NCBI GenBank assembly: GCA_028275105.1
Contig: JAQCNI010000025.1
Span: forward strand, 1 to 53,269
Direction: 5' to 3'
Length of the DNA stretch: 53,269 bases
Source: Halorubrum sp.
GTDB taxonomy: Archaea; Halobacteriota; Halobacteria; Halobacteriales; Haloferacaceae
Shown here in pieces: positions 44,641-52,800 of the stretch (its first letter is position 1; every line of letters begins with the position of its first letter). Both the position numbers and the translations under genes were made by a program. Under the pieces are notes generated by a model. The model had not been told where the DNA came from and ran no database searches. It worked only from the letters and a program-made list of their open reading frames with translations.

Positions 44641-44748
44641 ATGGCACCCGTCATCGTCGTCGCCGGCAGCCCCGCCGGCCCGAGCGCAGCGATGTTCCCC
44701 GCAACGAACGACCGCAAGACGCACGTCTTCGGCACCGACGACGCGTGA
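44641..44748 (+). pseudogene. N-terminal remnant of an FAD-dependent oxidoreductase
   Basis: The 35 codons read MAPVIVVAGSPAGPSAAMFP followed by ATNDRKTHVFGTDDA and stop. Haloarchaeal thioredoxin-reductase-like proteins start with VIVVGGGPAGLSAALFTAKN and VFDTD, so the match is close but the FAD dinucleotide loop GGGPAGLS is corrupted to AGSPAGPS. The rest of the gene (about 150-300 aa) is missing. It sits 25 nt after metE and is too short to be functional. Confidence 0.65.
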
Positions 44749-44786
44749 ATATGCGTTGATATGCCTACCGTCCGAGAAATACGCGC

Positions 44787-45014
44787 TTAATCGTCGCGAT
44801 ACACTATTTCTTCGATCACCTTTCGTCCATCGTCGGTGTACTTGTAGGTCTTATCCTCCTCTTCGTCGCCCGTCGCGTTGTGAGAACCGTCACAGTACGG
44901 CTTGTTACCCGACAAGCCACATTGACAGATGTATGCCGTTCCACCCTGTTCTTCGAGTTCTTCTTCACCCACGGGCGTTGGCCCCTTCTCGGTATGAGTC
45001 ACTTCTCTTACCAC
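44787..45014 (-). CDS. CDGSH-type iron-sulfur protein
   Basis: About 75 aa. The motif [17 protein letters not shown] is the CxCxxSxxxPxCDGSH signature binding a redox-active [2Fe-2S] cluster (3 Cys, 1 His). The N-terminal [13 protein letters not shown] and C-terminal [16 protein letters not shown] are typical of haloarchaeal members. GTG at 45014 (then V-R-E-V-T-H) gives the family N-terminus, with a minus-strand TTTTATGCC box about 30 nt upstream; GTG at 45002 is the alternative. Confidence 0.87.
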   Translation of the reverse strand: MVREVTHTEKGPTPVGEEELEEQGGTAYICQCGLSGNKPYCDGSHNATGDEEEDKTYKYTDDGRKVIEEIVYRDD

Positions 45015-45164
45015 GGTATAGTGTAACGAACACCAGGCATAAAACAATAACTCTCGTCCAATCCGGCGAAACGACCGCCTGAAATCCGATACTGGAGCGT
45101 CCGGGGTGATACGCATGGAGGCTCCGTCCAACGGGAGACGGATCCAACTCGAAACACCGTTTCA

Positions 45165-45272
45165 TAGTAATTAATGCGAATAGTTTTATCGACGATGTCG
45201 AAAGACACGGTTTCAGGGGCTCCAGTCACCGACGCAGATCATTACGGCGGTAAAGACTCGCATTAATCACTA
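45165..45272. mobile_element. 108-bp MITE with terminal inverted repeats and TCA target duplication
   Basis: The left end TAGTAATTAATGCGAATAGT and the right end (minus strand) TAGTGATTAATGCGAGTCTT form imperfect inverted repeats of about 22 bp. TCA occurs directly outside both ends (45162-45164 and 45273-45275), consistent with a 3-bp target duplication. It is too short to code. It cuts off the end of the secreted-protein fragment at 45263-45535. A diverged relative of one end is at 37025-37080. The family of the parent transposon is not recognised. Confidence 0.65.
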
Positions 45273-45535
45273 TCAGCATTCCTCAACTTTAGTGTGTAGT
45301 CAGCGTGCGCGCTGGCGGGAATGTCGTCCTGCGCAAGCACTGCCGGATCGTTCCGCAACGGAGTTGTGTTGGGGCTGTGTCTCGTGTTTTCGGGGTCGAA
45401 CCCCTGTGCTGGCCACGGATCGTCCGACTGGGCGGATACGGCGCCGATTCCGGCCGAGGCGACGTACCCGGCGGTTGCGAGCGCTGTCCCCGACTGAAGA
45501 AGTGTCCGACGAGAAACAGTTCTTCCATGAGATTC
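45263..45535 (-). pseudogene. Tat-exported (PQQ-repeat-like) protein, main fragment
   Basis: The frame reads ESHGRTVSRRTLLQSGTALA, then TAGYVASAGIGAVSAQ, a twin-arginine signal peptide with an AxA-type site. Then DDPWPAQGFDPENTRHSPNT resembles the start of secreted PQQ-type beta-propeller proteins (W..G.D..NTGH). The N-terminal codons are at 47020-47044 on the far side of an IS, and the 3' end runs into a MITE. The product would be about 80 residues, so the gene is dead. Confidence 0.65.
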
Positions 45536-45652
45536 AGCATAATACAAGGTGGAGCCTCCGACCTCAAGGAGCGAGCGAAGCGAGCGAGTAGGTCGGAGAG
45601 GAAACCGACGAAAGATGACACAACTACAAGACAGTTGCCACCCGACTCCCAA

Positions 45653-45662
45653 GTGTATAAGT
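45653..45662 (+). promoter_or_regulatory. TATA box inside the IS left end, for tnpB
   Basis: GTGTATAAGT is centred about 29 nt before the tnpB ATG (45686), so the left end carries its own promoter. Confidence 0.6.
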
Positions 45663-45685
45663 ACCGTTGGATATTAATCTGAAAT

Positions 45686-46939
45686 ATGGAGGTGCGTCGA
45701 ACTGCGCCAGTCAAACTCATCGTTCCCGATGAGCGGCGCGACGACCTCCACGAATCCGCTCGACAGTTCCTCTACTGCGCTAACCGTGCCGCAGACTACT
45801 GTTGGGATGAATCCTCCTACAAAGATTGTGTCACCGCAAATACAACAGCGCGTGACGCGCTCTATGCGGAGCTGCGAGAGGAAACTGACCTCACCGCAAA
45901 CCTCGTCCAAGAAGCCATTCGACGCGCCGTCCAAGCAACCAAAGGCGTTGTTGAACGGTGGAAGCAGGGGAAGCGTGTGAGCCAACCGGAGTTCACGTCG
46001 TGGAGTATGCTCTACGATAAGCGGAGTGCAACGTTCTACCGGAACAAAATCTCACTTTCCACAGTTAATGGTCGTGTCGAGTGTGGGTACGAACTCCCAT
46101 CGGGCAGTCCGACGCCGTACGAACAGTACGTACTGTCCGAAGACTACGAGTTTCGAGCAAGTACACTCCAATACGACAAGGCGACCGACGAGTTCTACGT
46201 CCACATCGCGACACGGAAAGTCGGTTCTGGCGGGGGAGACGACGTTGGGGGTTCGGTAGATACCGGGCACCAGACAGTCCTCGGTATCGACCTCGGCGTT
46301 AATAGCCTCGCCGTCTCCTCAACCGGACGCTTCTGGCAGGGAGACGACTACGACCATTGGTGCCGTGAGTTCGAGAAGCGGCGTAGGGAGATGCAACAGC
46401 GCGGGACGCAGGCCGCACACAACGCCCTGCTTCGCCTTGGAAAGCGTGAAGAAGCGTGGCGAAAACAGTACATTCACACGGTTACGAACGATATCGTCTC
46501 GGAAGCCGTCGAACACGATTGTGATGTAATCGTGTTTGAGAATTTAACTGACATCCGTGAGCGGCTTCCGCACGCGAAGTGGCACCACGTTTGGGCGTTC
46601 CGACGGCTGTTCGAGTACGTCTCCTACAAGGCACCAGAACGGAACGTTTCCGTGGAGCAAGTCGAGCCGAAGCACACGTCCCAACGCTGTTCTCGGACGG
46701 ACTGTGGATTCACACACGAATCAAACCGTGATGGCGAACACTTCTGTTGTTTGAAGTGTGGATACGAAGTGAACGCGGATTACAACGCTGCGAAGAACAT
46801 TGGCGTGCGGTACGCCCGGAAGCGACAACACAAACTCCGTTCCTCGCCCAAGTCGGGGAGCGGAGACGCACCAGTAGACGTGCGTTTGAATGGTGGGACA
46901 TTGAACGGCGAGAGTCACCAGCCTATTGCTGGCGACTGA
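45686..46939 (+). CDS. tnpB: TnpB RNA-guided nuclease (IS1341-type)
   Basis: 417 aa, full length. The N-terminal beta-barrel/helical part is followed by RuvC-I VLGIDLGVNSLAVSS (Asp), RuvC-II VIVFENLTDIRER (Glu), the zinc ribbon QRCSRTDCGFTHES...HFCCLKCGYEV, and RuvC-III NADYNAAKNIGVRYA (Asp). All three catalytic residues are present, so it looks active. TnpB cuts DNA at sites specified by an omega RNA from the right end of its element and favours retention of the element. No transposase TnpA is encoded. Confidence 0.93.
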   Translation: MEVRRTAPVKLIVPDERRDDLHESARQFLYCANRAADYCWDESSYKDCVTANTTARDALYAELREETDLTANLVQEAIRRAVQATKGVVERWKQGKRVSQPEFTSWSMLYDKRSATFYRNKISLSTVNGRVECGYELPSGSPTPYEQYVLSEDYEFRASTLQYDKATDEFYVHIATRKVGSGGGDDVGGSVDTGHQTVLGIDLGVNSLAVSSTGRFWQGDDYDHWCREFEKRRREMQQRGTQAAHNALLRLGKREEAWRKQYIHTVTNDIVSEAVEHDCDVIVFENLTDIRERLPHAKWHHVWAFRRLFEYVSYKAPERNVSVEQVEPKHTSQRCSRTDCGFTHESNRDGEHFCCLKCGYEVNADYNAAKNIGVRYARKRQHKLRSSPKSGSGDAPVDVRLNGGTLNGESHQPIAGD

Positions 46940-47019
46940 TTGCCGGGAGTCCACATCAAAGCTCCACCCTCAAGGACTGAGGCGCGTATGCGCCGAAGGA
47001 GTAGGGTGGGGTAGTTTAC

Positions 47020-47044
47020 TAGTTTCCCCATCGACACGTCCCAT
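47020..47044 (-). pseudogene. First codons of the IS-interrupted Tat protein
   Basis: Minus-strand ATG at 47044 gives M-G-R-V-D-G-E-T plus one base. Joined to the minus-strand CT at 45537-45536 it continues T-E-S-H-G-R-T-V-S-R-R in frame with the fragment at 45263-45535. A TATA box GTTTTATTG lies about 35 nt upstream at 47074-47082. Confidence 0.65.
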
Positions 47045-47073
47045 ATTCGATCGATACTGTCGTGTACGGACAA

Positions 47074-47083
47074 TAAAACTTGC
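47074..47083 (-). promoter_or_regulatory. Promoter of the interrupted Tat-protein gene
   Basis: On the minus strand AGTTTTATTG lies 30-39 nt before the ATG at 47044, the usual leaderless spacing. It now drives transcription into the right end of the IS, antisense to its omega RNA. Confidence 0.5.
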
Positions 47084-47412
47084 TAACGACCAACATTCGG
47101 GGCGAATCCGCCTGCCGGTCGAAGGGATCGCGGCGACGGATATGACGTATGAACCGCGTCACTCACCGGACGCCAGTTTCGAAACACCCGGGGCGGAGTA
47201 GTTGATCCGAGTTCGTAACGAATTCTGGATGGGTGATGGGGAGTGTGAGCTACACTACGGTAAGAGGGGCGTCATGGAGGACTTCTCACACGCACGGGAG
47301 TCGCTCAGTTTAGGGAACTCCCGGATCGCTCGATGAAGGTGGACGAGAGCGTGTGCCGTCTTCGATCGAACGGAAACGAATGGACCGCCCAACCCTGGCT
47401 CACTCCAAACGA
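47084..47412. other. Stretch between two TnpB right ends, no supported gene
   Basis: About 330 nt flanked by the right ends of two convergent TnpB elements. A plus-strand stretch around 47228-47335 encodes GDGECELHYGKRGVMEDFSH, which looks protein-like for about 35 codons, but it has no start and no recognised domain. It may be a remnant of a lost gene. Confidence 0.4.
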
Positions 47413-48790
47413 TTGACTTCCTCCTCCGCTTGAAGGCGGAGGAATCCCGAACGTTGGGATATTAGGGTTTCGCGATATCCGTACGGGCTTCTCGCGGTTG
47501 GAATCCGCGAGTCCGGTCGAATTGGATGACGCGTGGCTGAGCCAGACAGCCGTCACCGCTATCCTCCGAACCGAGCGGACGAGTCACGGTTGGCGTTTCT
47601 TGCCTGATGTTGTCCGCACCGTTCACGTCACCGTGAACGACCACTCCACATCGATCGCACTTCCACAACCCACGTTCAACTCGACTCTCGTCGTCCTCGT
47701 GCCCGCATACACTACACGACGATGACGTGCCGCGTTCGTCGGGCATCTCCACTTCGATGCCGTGTTCACGGGTCTTGTAGTCGATGAGGTTCATCACCCG
47801 CTTGTACGCCCAATTGTCGAGGCGCTTGTTTCCGTGGCGACCCCAATCGCTCTCGTCCACACCGCTCGGGTCGCCCACGACGAGCGTGCCAACACCGTGT
47901 TCGACGCACCGCTCGATGGTATCCTTCGACAACGCGTGTAGGAAGTGATCTTTCCGACGGGACAGCTTCTCACGCGCCCACTGTGCTTTCCTCGATGGGC
48001 CGTGGTTGCCCCCGGTCTGGTACGCTTCGCGTTGGAAGTAGTGTTTGTCTCCCCGGAGTCGGTTGTCGGGGTACAACAAGGAGTCATCGGGAAACGCGAC
48101 GACGGCAGGATTACAGATACCGAGGTCAACACCAGCGACTTTCTCCCCCGATGACTCGGTGGTGATGTCGTGCTTACAGACGACGTGCAGTTCCCACCGT
48201 TGCTTGCCCGAGTTCCAGACGGCTCGGACTTGCTGGATGGTTTCCAACTCAACCTCGGGTGGCGCTTCGTACTCACAGAGGATGAAGTCGCGTCCATCCC
48301 TGTGATTGGCTCCTTTGCTGAGTCGGAGTCGGTCGTGCCTGTCGTCGTGCCGAATGCCGTTCGTCTTCCACGTCACCGTCGAACGCGGGTGTTCTTCGTG
48401 AACGCGGTTGCCGTGGTCGTCGTAGTAGTTTTCCTTGCGATAGCCCGGTGGGTTGTCTCGCCCGTCGTCGGAACCGTACCACGAACTGAAGGCTTCAGAA
48501 AGCTCTTCGAGAACGTTCTGACTGGGCTGACTGTGTAGTCCGTTGTATTTGGAGTGGGTCTTCAGTTCGTCTTCGTCCGGGATTTCGCCGGTTTCGTCCC
48601 ATTGTTCGCGGGCGTAGTAGTTGGCGACGTTCCACAGTTTTGATGCCGACCACCCGTGCCGGTCTAGCGCATCCACCACTTGTGAGTGGTTTTGGATGCG
48701 ACAGACGTGTGTACGGCGGGTGGTCGCCATCTTAGCTATTCTTATGACAACGCGCTAATTAATAACTTGGAATATCCAGTCGGGGTTTCG
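47413..48790 (-). mobile_element. Second TnpB-only element (different subfamily)
   Basis: On the minus strand tnpB (48730-47462) is followed by a right-end hairpin CCTCCGCCTTCAAGCGGAGG (within 47421-47443) and the end GAGGAAGTCAA (near 47413). This right end differs from the GTAGTTTAC family but resembles the one at 53122-53157. The left end is not sharply defined and is placed between about 48760 and 48790, before the tnpB promoter-like ttaattag. No tnpA. Confidence 0.65.
47462..48730 (-). CDS. tnpB: TnpB-family protein (ISH-type OrfB), RuvC-II Glu not evident
   Basis: 422 aa. It starts MATTRRTHVCRIQNHSQVVD. RuvC-I is VAGVDLGICNPAVVAF (Asp present). The RuvC-II position, normally hydrophobic-E-[DN]-L, reads TLVVGDPSGVDESDWG, with Gly where Glu is expected. 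Zinc ribbon SSSCSVCGHEDDES...KCDRCGVVVHGD, and RuvC-III GDVNGADNIRQ keeps its Asp. Other haloarchaeal members of this subfamily also have VGDL-type sequences as I recall, so the catalytic Glu may lie nearby (VDESDW) or be lost. The C-terminal WLAQP-like tail (DGCLAQPRVIQFDRTRG) is typical of the subfamily. Confidence 0.88.
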   Translation of the reverse strand: MATTRRTHVCRIQNHSQVVDALDRHGWSASKLWNVANYYAREQWDETGEIPDEDELKTHSKYNGLHSQPSQNVLEELSEAFSSWYGSDDGRDNPPGYRKENYYDDHGNRVHEEHPRSTVTWKTNGIRHDDRHDRLRLSKGANHRDGRDFILCEYEAPPEVELETIQQVRAVWNSGKQRWELHVVCKHDITTESSGEKVAGVDLGICNPAVVAFPDDSLLYPDNRLRGDKHYFQREAYQTGGNHGPSRKAQWAREKLSRRKDHFLHALSKDTIERCVEHGVGTLVVGDPSGVDESDWGRHGNKRLDNWAYKRVMNLIDYKTREHGIEVEMPDERGTSSSCSVCGHEDDESRVERGLWKCDRCGVVVHGDVNGADNIRQETPTVTRPLGSEDSGDGCLAQPRVIQFDRTRGFQPREARTDIAKP

Positions 48791-48989
48791 AGTGTGGATG
48801 GTTGAATGTATTGTCCGATTCATCCTTGTATTCTATAATAGTAAGATCCCAGTCCGGCATCGACCCATCGACGTGGATAAGCTCATACCCACCGGTCACG
48901 GCCACATCATTAAGATGTGCCCGTTGAACGAGTTCGTCGATTGATGCTTCCAATTCGTCCTTGCTACTCGGAGAGTCACTCACTGACAC
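48759..48989 (-). CDS. Small acidic protein of unknown function
   Basis: 76 aa, starting with GTG. It has an N-terminal amphipathic helix (KDELEASIDELVQRAHLNDV) followed by beta-like VAVTGGYELIHVDGSMPDWD and LTIIEYKDES. It resembles short haloarchaeal conserved proteins but I do not recognise a family. Its last codons lie at the presumed left end of the second TnpB element, so the C-terminus may have been altered by insertion. A cataatacg box is close upstream (about 48991-49003). Confidence 0.5.
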   Translation of the reverse strand: MSVSDSPSSKDELEASIDELVQRAHLNDVAVTGGYELIHVDGSMPDWDLTIIEYKDESDNTFNHPHSKPRLDIPSY

Positions 48990-49890
48990 AACGTATTATG
49001 CCACTCCGCGCCCAAGAGGGATCGGCAGTATACACCATGTACGGATTTCGTATCCTATACTGATGGATTGAGAATGCGTACCGGACGGAGCAAGAACTAC
49101 GGACCAGCGCTGTATCACACCAGCCTATTTATCTGTCATCTGCCAGGAAGGGACTGCTGAATATGGCGGATGTAGTCAGCACGGAAACTGCGTTATTTCT
49201 CCAAATGGATCCTGAATCAGCCGATTGGGTGTGCCTGCTTATCGAATGGGGGTGGAGCGGTTTGATCGGTCCACGGTGCGGTCGATTAGTGGGTGATCGG
49301 TATTGGCGACGGAGCATCGGTGGCGATATCCAGAGCCCCAGCCGCTCGGTACGAGGGAGTTGCTGACGCGGAGAACAGCCACAAATCCCCAGCCGCGACG
49401 GCTCACGGCTTCGCCGTTCGCCAGTCGAGGGCCCCCTTCAGTCGCCCTCGAACGGCTCGCGTGACTCGCTGCGCTCCTCGTTCGCTCGCGTGACTCGCTC
49501 ACTGCGGTGCTTGCGTCGTCAAGTGTCGCCCTCGCGGCTGCCCATTTGAGTCCCATCCCATCCCGCACAGCACCGCGACCGCAGCCTCACGCCTCCCCAA
49601 CCTCGCCGCTCGCTGCGCTCGCGGCGTCCCTCGCGCTCGGGTTCGCGTCCGTCGGACGCTCACCGGAGCGCGCCCCCACACAACCGGATCGACCGTTCCC
49701 TCGACTGTGTTGACCGCTCCGATCTGATCGGATCTGAAGTGTGCGAGGTACAAAGAATAGGGTTTGTAGGTCACATACATGTTGTACCGTCGGTTGGTGA
49801 TCAAACCGGGATGAATCAACGGGGACGTCGAGCGTTCACGGCACGACTTACCGCTTCGTAACCGGTTTCAGACGTCGTGATACACGAAAC
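48990..49890. other. 900-nt region without a secure gene; GC-rich palindrome cluster
   Basis: A plus-strand TATA-like CCTATTTATC (49124-49133) lies about 30 nt before an ATG at 49163 whose 67-codon frame (MADVVSTETALFLQMDPESA) matches nothing I know and may be a truncated gene start. From about 49360 to 49690 the DNA is full of short GC-rich palindromes (CACGGCTTCGCCG; CGCTCGCTGCGCTCG) and phase-shifted CGCTCG runs. This style of sequence recurs in haloarchaeal genomes as dispersed intergenic repeats. Encoded frames are Ser/Arg/Ala-rich and not credible. Confidence 0.45.
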
Positions 49891-52800
49891 TCACGGTTCG
49901 GGGTGTGGCGGTTCCGATGTCGGTGCTCTGAGCGTTATTCTCGTTTTGCCGTCCGTCGTCTGTCCCGTTATGCCCCCGCCAGCCTGTTGAACCATCGTTC
50001 GGATGAGCCAGACGTCAAGCCCCTGCGCGTGTGTGAGGGCCGTCTCCTCTCCGGTGGCCAGCACGCTCACCTCCATCTCGGTTAATTCCGACCCCGTGAC
50101 GAGGAGTATAATCTCAACCCAATCATCAGTGGCGTTCGATACTGAAATCTCAACGTCGGTGTCTTGATCCGTCGAGCGATCGATCGCAATTGCGACCAGC
50201 CGTTGTAGTGCTTCGTCGATCGCCGCGGGAACCAACGTCGCCGGTGCGTCGGAGAGAGACGACTCGGTGTTGAGTGTAACGCCAGCTTCCTCGCTGCGTT
50301 CGGTTAGGTGTTCCAAGACGGTTCGTGTCTCAACGACCGATTGATCCGCCTCGGGTGTGTTGACGAGCTGCCGCAGTTGCTTCACCTGCTCGGTCATCGT
50401 TTCCCACTCATCAAGTATCCGTTCGATTCGATGGAGATGCGTTGTTCTCGTTTCAGCGTCCACTTCCTCGGCAAGCATCTCTGACCACCCGCGTAGCTTA
50501 TTAATGTCATTCCGGATATTGTGGCGCATGATCCGCTGCATGATGGCCATATACTGTTGCTGACGGCGCTCAGTCGTGACGATCCGGCCTTCGACGACGA
50601 GCAACGTTACGTCGCCGGCATCATTCGTTACGGGCTTTACTGAGAAATCGATCGTTTGTAAGCCGTCCGTCCCCTGAACGTCCGTCTCGTAGCGAACGAA
50701 CTCGCCGGTGGCTGCTCTCCGAGTCGCGTTGCGAACTCGGTCTTGGACCGCCGTCGAGTGCGTCCACCACGACACCGTATCGAATCGCTGTCCGACGATA
50801 TCCTCGCGGTCAAAGCCGCCGAACTCAATCGCGGCATCATTAGCTCTGAGAATCGTGCTGTCCGGCTCCAACAGGCCAGCAAAGCCGAACGTGCCGTTGA
50901 ACAACGCTTCCAACTGACGGGTCCGTGCCTTCGTTGCCGTCACGTCACGCAGGTACATCAACATCCCGCTGATGGCGCTATCGGCGAGCATGTTCCGACA
51001 GCGAAGTTCCACTTCGCGCCACTCTTCGTCGTGTGACATGAACCGACAGTCGATCTGGAATGCGGCGTCATCATCGTCGGTGCCCCGAAAGAACGCTTCC
51101 ATCGCCCGTTCACGGTCGTCCGGGTGGAGTCGGTCAAAGAGGTTCGTCTCGGTGAGATCGTCGACGCTGTAGCCGAAGACGGGTTCTGCCGACCCGCTGG
51201 CGTAGGTGATCGTCCCGTCTTGGTCGACGATCGTGACCACGTCGTCGGACTCTTCGACGAACCGTTCGGTGCGGCGTTGCTGGCGGCGTTGTTCGGTCAT
51301 GTCACGGACGATCTGTGCGTAGCCTGCTAGATTGCCGTCGTCGTCTCGCAGCGCCGCGTAGCGAGCGTCGGCGTAAAACTCCGTTCCATCCGCCCGAACG
51401 CGCCAGCCGGTGTCCTCGGCTTCGCCGGCGTGACGGACCTGCTGAAGAAGTCGGTCAGGCAGTTCTGCTTCGCGATCAGCGGCGGGATGGAGGTCGGCCA
51501 TCGACATCTCCAGCGCAGTTGCGGTGTCGTACCCGAAGAGATTCGCTGCGCCGTCGTTCCACGTCTCGATCTCCCCGTCATCATCGACGATGAAAAAGGC
51601 GTACTCGTCGGTACTCTCGGTCAGCAGTTCAAACCGTTCACGTTCCGCGCGCAACTCGCGTTGGCTTTCACGCACCGTTGTTACGTCCTGTTGAATGCCG
51701 ACGTGATTGACCAGTTCACCGGCCTCATTGAATATTGGCGTCACCGAGAGCCGGTTCCGGAACTGCTCGCCGTCCTTCCGGTAATTGCGTAACTCGACGG
51801 TGATTGGTTCGTCAGCGGCGATCGCCTCGCGGAGATCATCAATCGCGGATTGATCTCTGTCGTCATCTTGTAGGAACCGACAGTTCCGGCCAACAGCCTC
51901 CGTGCGGTCATACCCGGTCTGTTCGACAAAGCCGTCGTTCACGTACACCAATGGGTTATCATCGCTGGTCGGGTCGCTGATGGTGATTCCGACGTTCGCC
52001 TCATCCATCGCTCGTTCTTTCAGTTCGAGGTCTCGTTTCCGCGCCCAGCGCTCGGTAATATCACGCACGATCGCGACGACCCCGATACTTTCCGTGCCGG
52101 TGGTCATTGAATTGGTCGTGACCTCGAACCGTCGAGGCGTCCCGTCGCGTTCGGCGGTGATGGTGTTTCTCTCGTCGGCATCAGTCCCAACGGGTCTGAA
52201 CGCCGATTCGAAGGCTTTGATCGTCGAGCATTCGACGTTGAGATCCGACTGTAACGTCTGCGCCTGATCGTTCATCTCGACGAGTCTGCCGTCAATATTG
52301 TATACGAACGTCGCATCGTCAGCCTCGTCGAAGAACTTTGAGCGGGCGGATTGTTCCACCTGACGGAACGGTTCCTCGACGAACAACAGTACTCCGAACA
52401 TGAATCCCGTCACACCGATCGGCTCAAAGCTCAATCCCAAGACGACCGGTGGGAGGACCTCATTCGGGAGTGCTTGAGTGGCGACCCGCGGCACCACCGG
52501 AAGCAACGAGAACACCGCGAGTACGCCGAGTCCGGCAGTTGGAGATGCGGACCGGCGGATCGTGTCCAACAGCCAGTAAAAGCTGATCGCGACGAGCGTA
52601 TAGGTAATCGAAAACGACACCCAAAAGAATAGCTGCGGCTCAACCACGAGGTGTGGGTACGGATTCTGTAATACTCGCGTCGAAACGTACAACCCGTACA
52701 GCGGGTTCGTGAGTTTGACTACAAGGAGACCGACATACACAGTGACGGCAAGTCCGCGATACCGTCGGTCGCGGTGGTACGACCGGCCGGTGTAGGCGGA

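Larger units (their letters stand above)
45538..47019 (+). mobile_element. Complete IS1341-type element (tnpB only, IS200/IS605 superfamily)
   Basis: 1482 bp. Left flank TTCAG (45533-45537), 13 nt, then GGAGCC and the hairpin CTCCGACCTCAA...GAGTAGGTCGGAG (about 45554-45598). tnpB is 45686-46939. The right end has CTCCACCCTCAA...GAGTAGGGTGGGG and stops at GTAGTTTAC (47019). The boundaries are supported independently: removing exactly this segment rejoins a Tat-signal reading frame. There is no tnpA and no target duplication, as expected for single-strand IS605-type transposition. The right end should give an omega RNA whose guide is the flank from 47020 on. Confidence 0.88.

Noticed and set aside
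45008..45229. Frame continuing the Tat-protein fragment beyond the MITE after virtual excision
   Set aside because: Removing the MITE does give about 55 more open codons, but they do not look like PQQ-repeat sequence and overlap the CDGSH gene's upstream region.
49163..49366. 67-codon frame with a well-placed TATA box
   Set aside because: No family recognised, and the second half runs into the palindrome cluster. Kept only as a note under the intergenic feature.
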